Below, piece by piece: positions 62,801 to 64,000 of a stretch of 64,000 nucleotides of DNA. The stretch comes from Saccharicrinis sp963665705 (GTDB lineage Bacteria; Bacteroidota; Bacteroidia; Bacteroidales; Marinilabiliaceae): assembly GCA_963665705.1 (NCBI GenBank), contig OY762448.1, forward strand, positions 434,001 to 498,000. Direction: 5' to 3'. Numbering within the stretch: the first letter of the stretch is position 1; the number at the start of each line of letters is the position of its first letter. The notes below the pieces were generated by a model. The model saw only the letters and a program-made list of their open reading frames with translations, was not told the DNA's origin and ran no database searches. Made by a program: the position numbers and the translations under genes.

Positions 62801-63549
62801 GCAGGGTTTCTGTAATATGTCCAACCCAGAAAATTTCTAATAAACGAAAAATTAGCTTCATACATAGGTACAAGAGGTCCATAGCCATGTGTTTCGGGAT
62901 TATGTTCTCCTGCTTCATCAGCATGAGAAGCATAATGTAGAGGATCGTAAATTAAATTGTTTGAGAAAGTTGTATTTGGTGCATAACAAGAAATAATTTC
63001 ATCCTGTGACCAGGAAATACTACAATGGTCAACAACAACATTTTCTGCATTTTCCATTACAGCAATGCAATCTCTTATGTCCACATCTCCTGAAGGTAAA
63101 GGGTAATCACCATATCTTATCTTTAAATGTTGAATTAAAACATCGTGATCTTCTACATATAATCCACATGAAAATATAGTAACACCAGGTGATGGTGCAG
63201 TTTGACCATATATACTTATATAAGGATCTCTGATAGATATTCTTCTTGTACTAGTTCTGGAATAATCAATGATACCACCAACTTTAAATAAAACTATTCT
63301 GGGATAATCTCTACTAATACACCATTCAAAAGAACCAGAGTTACTTGAAGTCTGAACAGAACCTGCATCAAGTACATCAACATATAAAATAGTTGGTGTT
63401 GAACTCCCACTATACGCCCCTCTGGAATCTGTTCCAAATCCCATTGCTCCCGGAAATATTTTTTGTGCATTAATCTCATTTACTCCAAAAGCAAGTAGCG
63501 TTGGAATTAAGAACACAAAAATATTTATCAACTGTTTAAATCTTACCAT
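59851..63549 (-). CDS. T9SS-exported pectate-lyase-like protein with composite SprB/Cys repeats
   Basis: A 1232-residue protein. Signal peptide 1-29 (ending in INAQ), then a right-handed beta-helix of the polysaccharide lyase family 1 type: FPGAMGFGTDSRGAY at the N-terminus, GGIIDYS, YISIYGQTAPSPGVTI, LIQHLKIRYGD, VVVDHCSISWSQDE (the core metal-binding and catalytic segment region) and FSNNLIYDPLHYASHADEAGEH. A DDDDGNGYTNLEDWIFN calcium-binding-like end (about 547-563) follows. Residues 566-1140 hold 3.5 composite repeats. The last 90 residues are a T9SS type A sorting domain (YYPNPTSGLVAIEY). Catalytic residues were not verified, so lyase activity is probable, not shown. The substrate may be pectin or another polyuronate. 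Confidence 0.83.
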   Translation of the reverse strand: MVRFKQLINIFVFLIPTLLAFGVNEINAQKIFPGAMGFGTDSRGAYSGSSTPTILYVDVLDAGSVQTSSNSGSFEWCISRDYPRIVLFKVGGIIDYSRTSTRRISIRDPYISIYGQTAPSPGVTIFSCGLYVEDHDVLIQHLKIRYGDYPLPSGDVDIRDCIAVMENAENVVVDHCSISWSQDEIISCYAPNTTFSNNLIYDPLHYASHADEAGEHNPETHGYGPLVPMYEANFSFIRNFLGWTYYRNPAYDAVTLTHLNNFLYSYGYHGPHINGGKGATRALFVGNVNFPTEGRLGNSAAEYCCRLLSSMPTDSRMYFHDNLCIRQQNGYSDIDCVNSSDLSSTQRSSILVSDPASTGLNIDDYEILPSSEVEQYVYDEVGAFYWDRDEYDINALNRLKNRTDDYTNSPADLPARAYNFSIYEGWKSTVGNMEDGYDFSSDPISFSVNGNTITLNSNLTSESAVLNAINNQLPSGTEAIDHPHELSHHIIIQTTSTGSDATMTVSGDDLRVFGIYPGTYHGSDGYIGYPEAVETTHDLNPPSNPHDDDDGNGYTNLEDWIFNNNCSLSLSSEILNTEKGFENGSITLTISGATDPTSFLWSDDNSTDQNRDNLGEGSYTVTVTDANECEISKTFEVEEDSIYIENIDVTSGIITTYFNATNSCTTASINIDDINGASIYTTSDDVESGYSIDLSNICPDCENETYNLTISCGNLNDSESLSYTSSLINNVIADPCSDFSLSENIVNEDSGQSNGSIVITITGGTEPYIYSWDDGSSSKDLTEIQAGTYSLTVTDDNNCTISESFVVEENAIEITGVNLTDGIITATYSTSGDCSNVTYSLIYNDNIVIGPVSNAQSGFTINIPEECSSCTEGTYYLELSCENVSAQQSIDYIPTTSTDPCQGFAIDGYITNSDYGMDNGSITIITEGGTEPFSYLWNDNTSDGDRTNLASGTYTVSVTDANNCSISRSFAVKENRIEISDIQVDNGVITTNYTTTGECTNITYILFDQSNNVIYSPSTYVQTNFTINVPNVCSNCTDGTYSLELSCGDISDTRTFSYISTVDPCESFEVSGEKTDTEYNQDVGTITLSINGGTEPYTFSWNDDNESQNRDNLSEGNYTVEITDSNGCNEQLSFTIDTKAIPLEVLKYYPNPTSGLVAIEYTSPTASTIEIIVESKSGEYINSFTESCEIGTNKLTIDISVDEDGNVNSNGPYNVTIRQGDSETVIELIKKK
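60130..61854 (-). repeat. 3.5 copies of a 165-170-residue SprB-plus-cysteine composite repeat
   Basis: Repeats start at Cys566, Cys736, Cys901 and Cys1065 of the pectate-lyase-like protein. Each begins with a SprB-like unit (GSITLTISGxTxPxxxxWxDDNS, LxxGxYTVxVTDANxC, with one Cys). Three of the four continue with a second unit, IxxxxxxxGIITTxYxxTxxC..., C-x-x-C and SCGN/ENV, with four conserved Cys. The last copy stops after the SprB unit, before the T9SS domain. Confidence 0.8.
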
Positions 63550-63912
63550 TAATAATAACTTTTGATGATTGAAAAATATTGTAAAAAATATACTAACTAT
63601 TTGTTAGCCACCATAAAAGTTGAGAGAATTGTCTATTGATATCCTGATTTTTCATTTAATGAAAACAGATTCTGACAATTTTAAGTTCTAGGAATACTGA
63701 ATAATAAAATGATAAAAATATAAGCTAAACTAGTTACAAAGATAAATACAAAACATGTAAAAAGCAATTGTAATTTTTTTGTTCTGTCATAGATTTGGTA
63801 TGTGTTTAATGAAAAAATATATCAGAATTTACTTTTACTTTTAAGTCGCGTTTGTTATGGTATAGTCGCATTATAGTTAAAATTTTTTTATAGAGGTCAG
63901 TAGATAATTACT
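63550..63912. other. Intergenic stretch between divergent genes
   Basis: It holds the minus-strand promoter at 63736-63767 and otherwise nothing that could be recognised. It is AT-rich and has no coding frame. Confidence 0.5.
63736..63767 (-). promoter_or_regulatory. Promoter of the pectate-lyase-like gene
   Basis: On the minus strand TTG (63767-63765), 20 bp, then TATCTTTGT (63744-63736), a close match to the Bacteroidota promoter. The leader to the ATG at 63549 would be about 180 nt. Confidence 0.65.
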
Positions 63913-63921
63913 TATATTTGC
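63913..63921 (+). promoter_or_regulatory. -7 promoter element of the terminal gene
   Basis: TATATTTGC matches TAnnTTTG, 22 bp before ATG 63944. The -33 region is only T-rich. Confidence 0.5.
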
Positions 63922-63943
63922 CACCAGTAAAAATAAGGGATAC

Positions 63944-64000
63944 ATGGAATTATTCAAAGGACAAAATGCTCTAGAGTTTGCTGATCGTTTCCATACGGAT
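63944..64000 (+). CDS. Start of a gene, possibly IS1595-type transposase (partial)
   Basis: ATG 63944 opens a frame with 19 codons to the window end: MELFKGQNALEFADRFHTD. The pattern FKGQ..LEF..RF.TD resembles the N-terminus of IS1595-family transposases common in Bacteroidota. Too little is present to be sure, and no terminal repeat was identified. Confidence 0.4.
   Translation, partial: MELFKGQNALEFADRFHTD

Noticed and set aside
1..64000. tRNA, rRNA and classical riboswitches
   Set aside because: No cloverleaf-like sequence with TTCGA-type arms, no rRNA segments and no known riboswitch core were noticed by eye; a covariance-model search would be needed to exclude small RNAs.

Overview
The window reads as chromosomal DNA of a low-GC member of the Bacteroidota, probably Bacteroidia (a Marinilabiliales-like marine or sediment organism would fit, but this is inference). 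The grounds are Bacteroidota-type promoters (TAnnTTTG at -7, several with TTG/TTTG about 17-21 bp upstream), type IX secretion system (T9SS) C-terminal sorting domains on two giant secreted proteins, SprB-like repeats, a FISUMP-domain lipoprotein, a YaiO-type outer-membrane barrel and Bacteroidota-style IS66 and possible IS1595 elements. No rRNA, tRNA or CRISPR array was seen.

Region 1 (1-22.4 kb) is mostly housekeeping: the end of a PfkB sugar kinase, a tRNA-dihydrouridine synthase, a methyltransferase, a T9SS-exported Ig-like protein followed by a small acidic protein of unknown function, RlmD-type rRNA methyltransferase, YaaA, a two-gene (split) 5'-nucleotidase, an Lrp/AsnC regulator with a likely operator, a YbdG-like MscS channel, an M64 peptidase, an aldo/keto reductase, a U32/RlhA-type protein, an SLC12-like transporter, and the ruvX-def pair. 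A frameshifted lamin-tail-domain gene remnant lies after def.

Region 2 (23.2-32.6 kb) looks like a synthase-dependent exopolysaccharide locus. On the minus strand one compact unit encodes a receiver-only response regulator, a TPR/YaiO outer-membrane barrel, a two-helix membrane protein with a HEAT-like region, a processive GT2 synthase, a hemerythrin-like protein lacking one iron ligand, and a secreted GH16-like enzyme. On the plus strand next to it are a secreted clan GH-A-like hydrolase and a polysaccharide deacetylase lipoprotein. The parts list resembles Pga/Alg-type secretion but with different components, and it is the best candidate here for an under-described system.

Region 3 (33.4-57.1 kb) is a large Wzx/Wzy-type surface polysaccharide cluster on the plus strand: Wza-like export lipoprotein, Wzc-like tyrosine kinase, Wzy, Wzx, at least six recognisable glycosyltransferases plus one probable one, two hexapeptide acyltransferases, a NodB deacetylase, a Gfo/Idh/MocA dehydrogenase and a probable acylation module (SGNH-like lipoprotein, GNAT-like protein, MBOAT, SGNH-like partner). 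No initiating phosphoglycosyltransferase is present, so that step must be encoded elsewhere.

Region 4 (57.1-64 kb): an intact IS66-family element (57123-59730) with 20-bp imperfect terminal repeats and a perfect 8-bp target duplication (GTTTAAAT) sits between the last polysaccharide gene and its terminator. After it, on the minus strand, is a 1232-residue T9SS-exported pectate-lyase-like protein carrying 3.5 copies of a composite repeat (SprB-like unit plus a four-cysteine unit). The window ends in the first codons of what may be an IS1595-type transposase.
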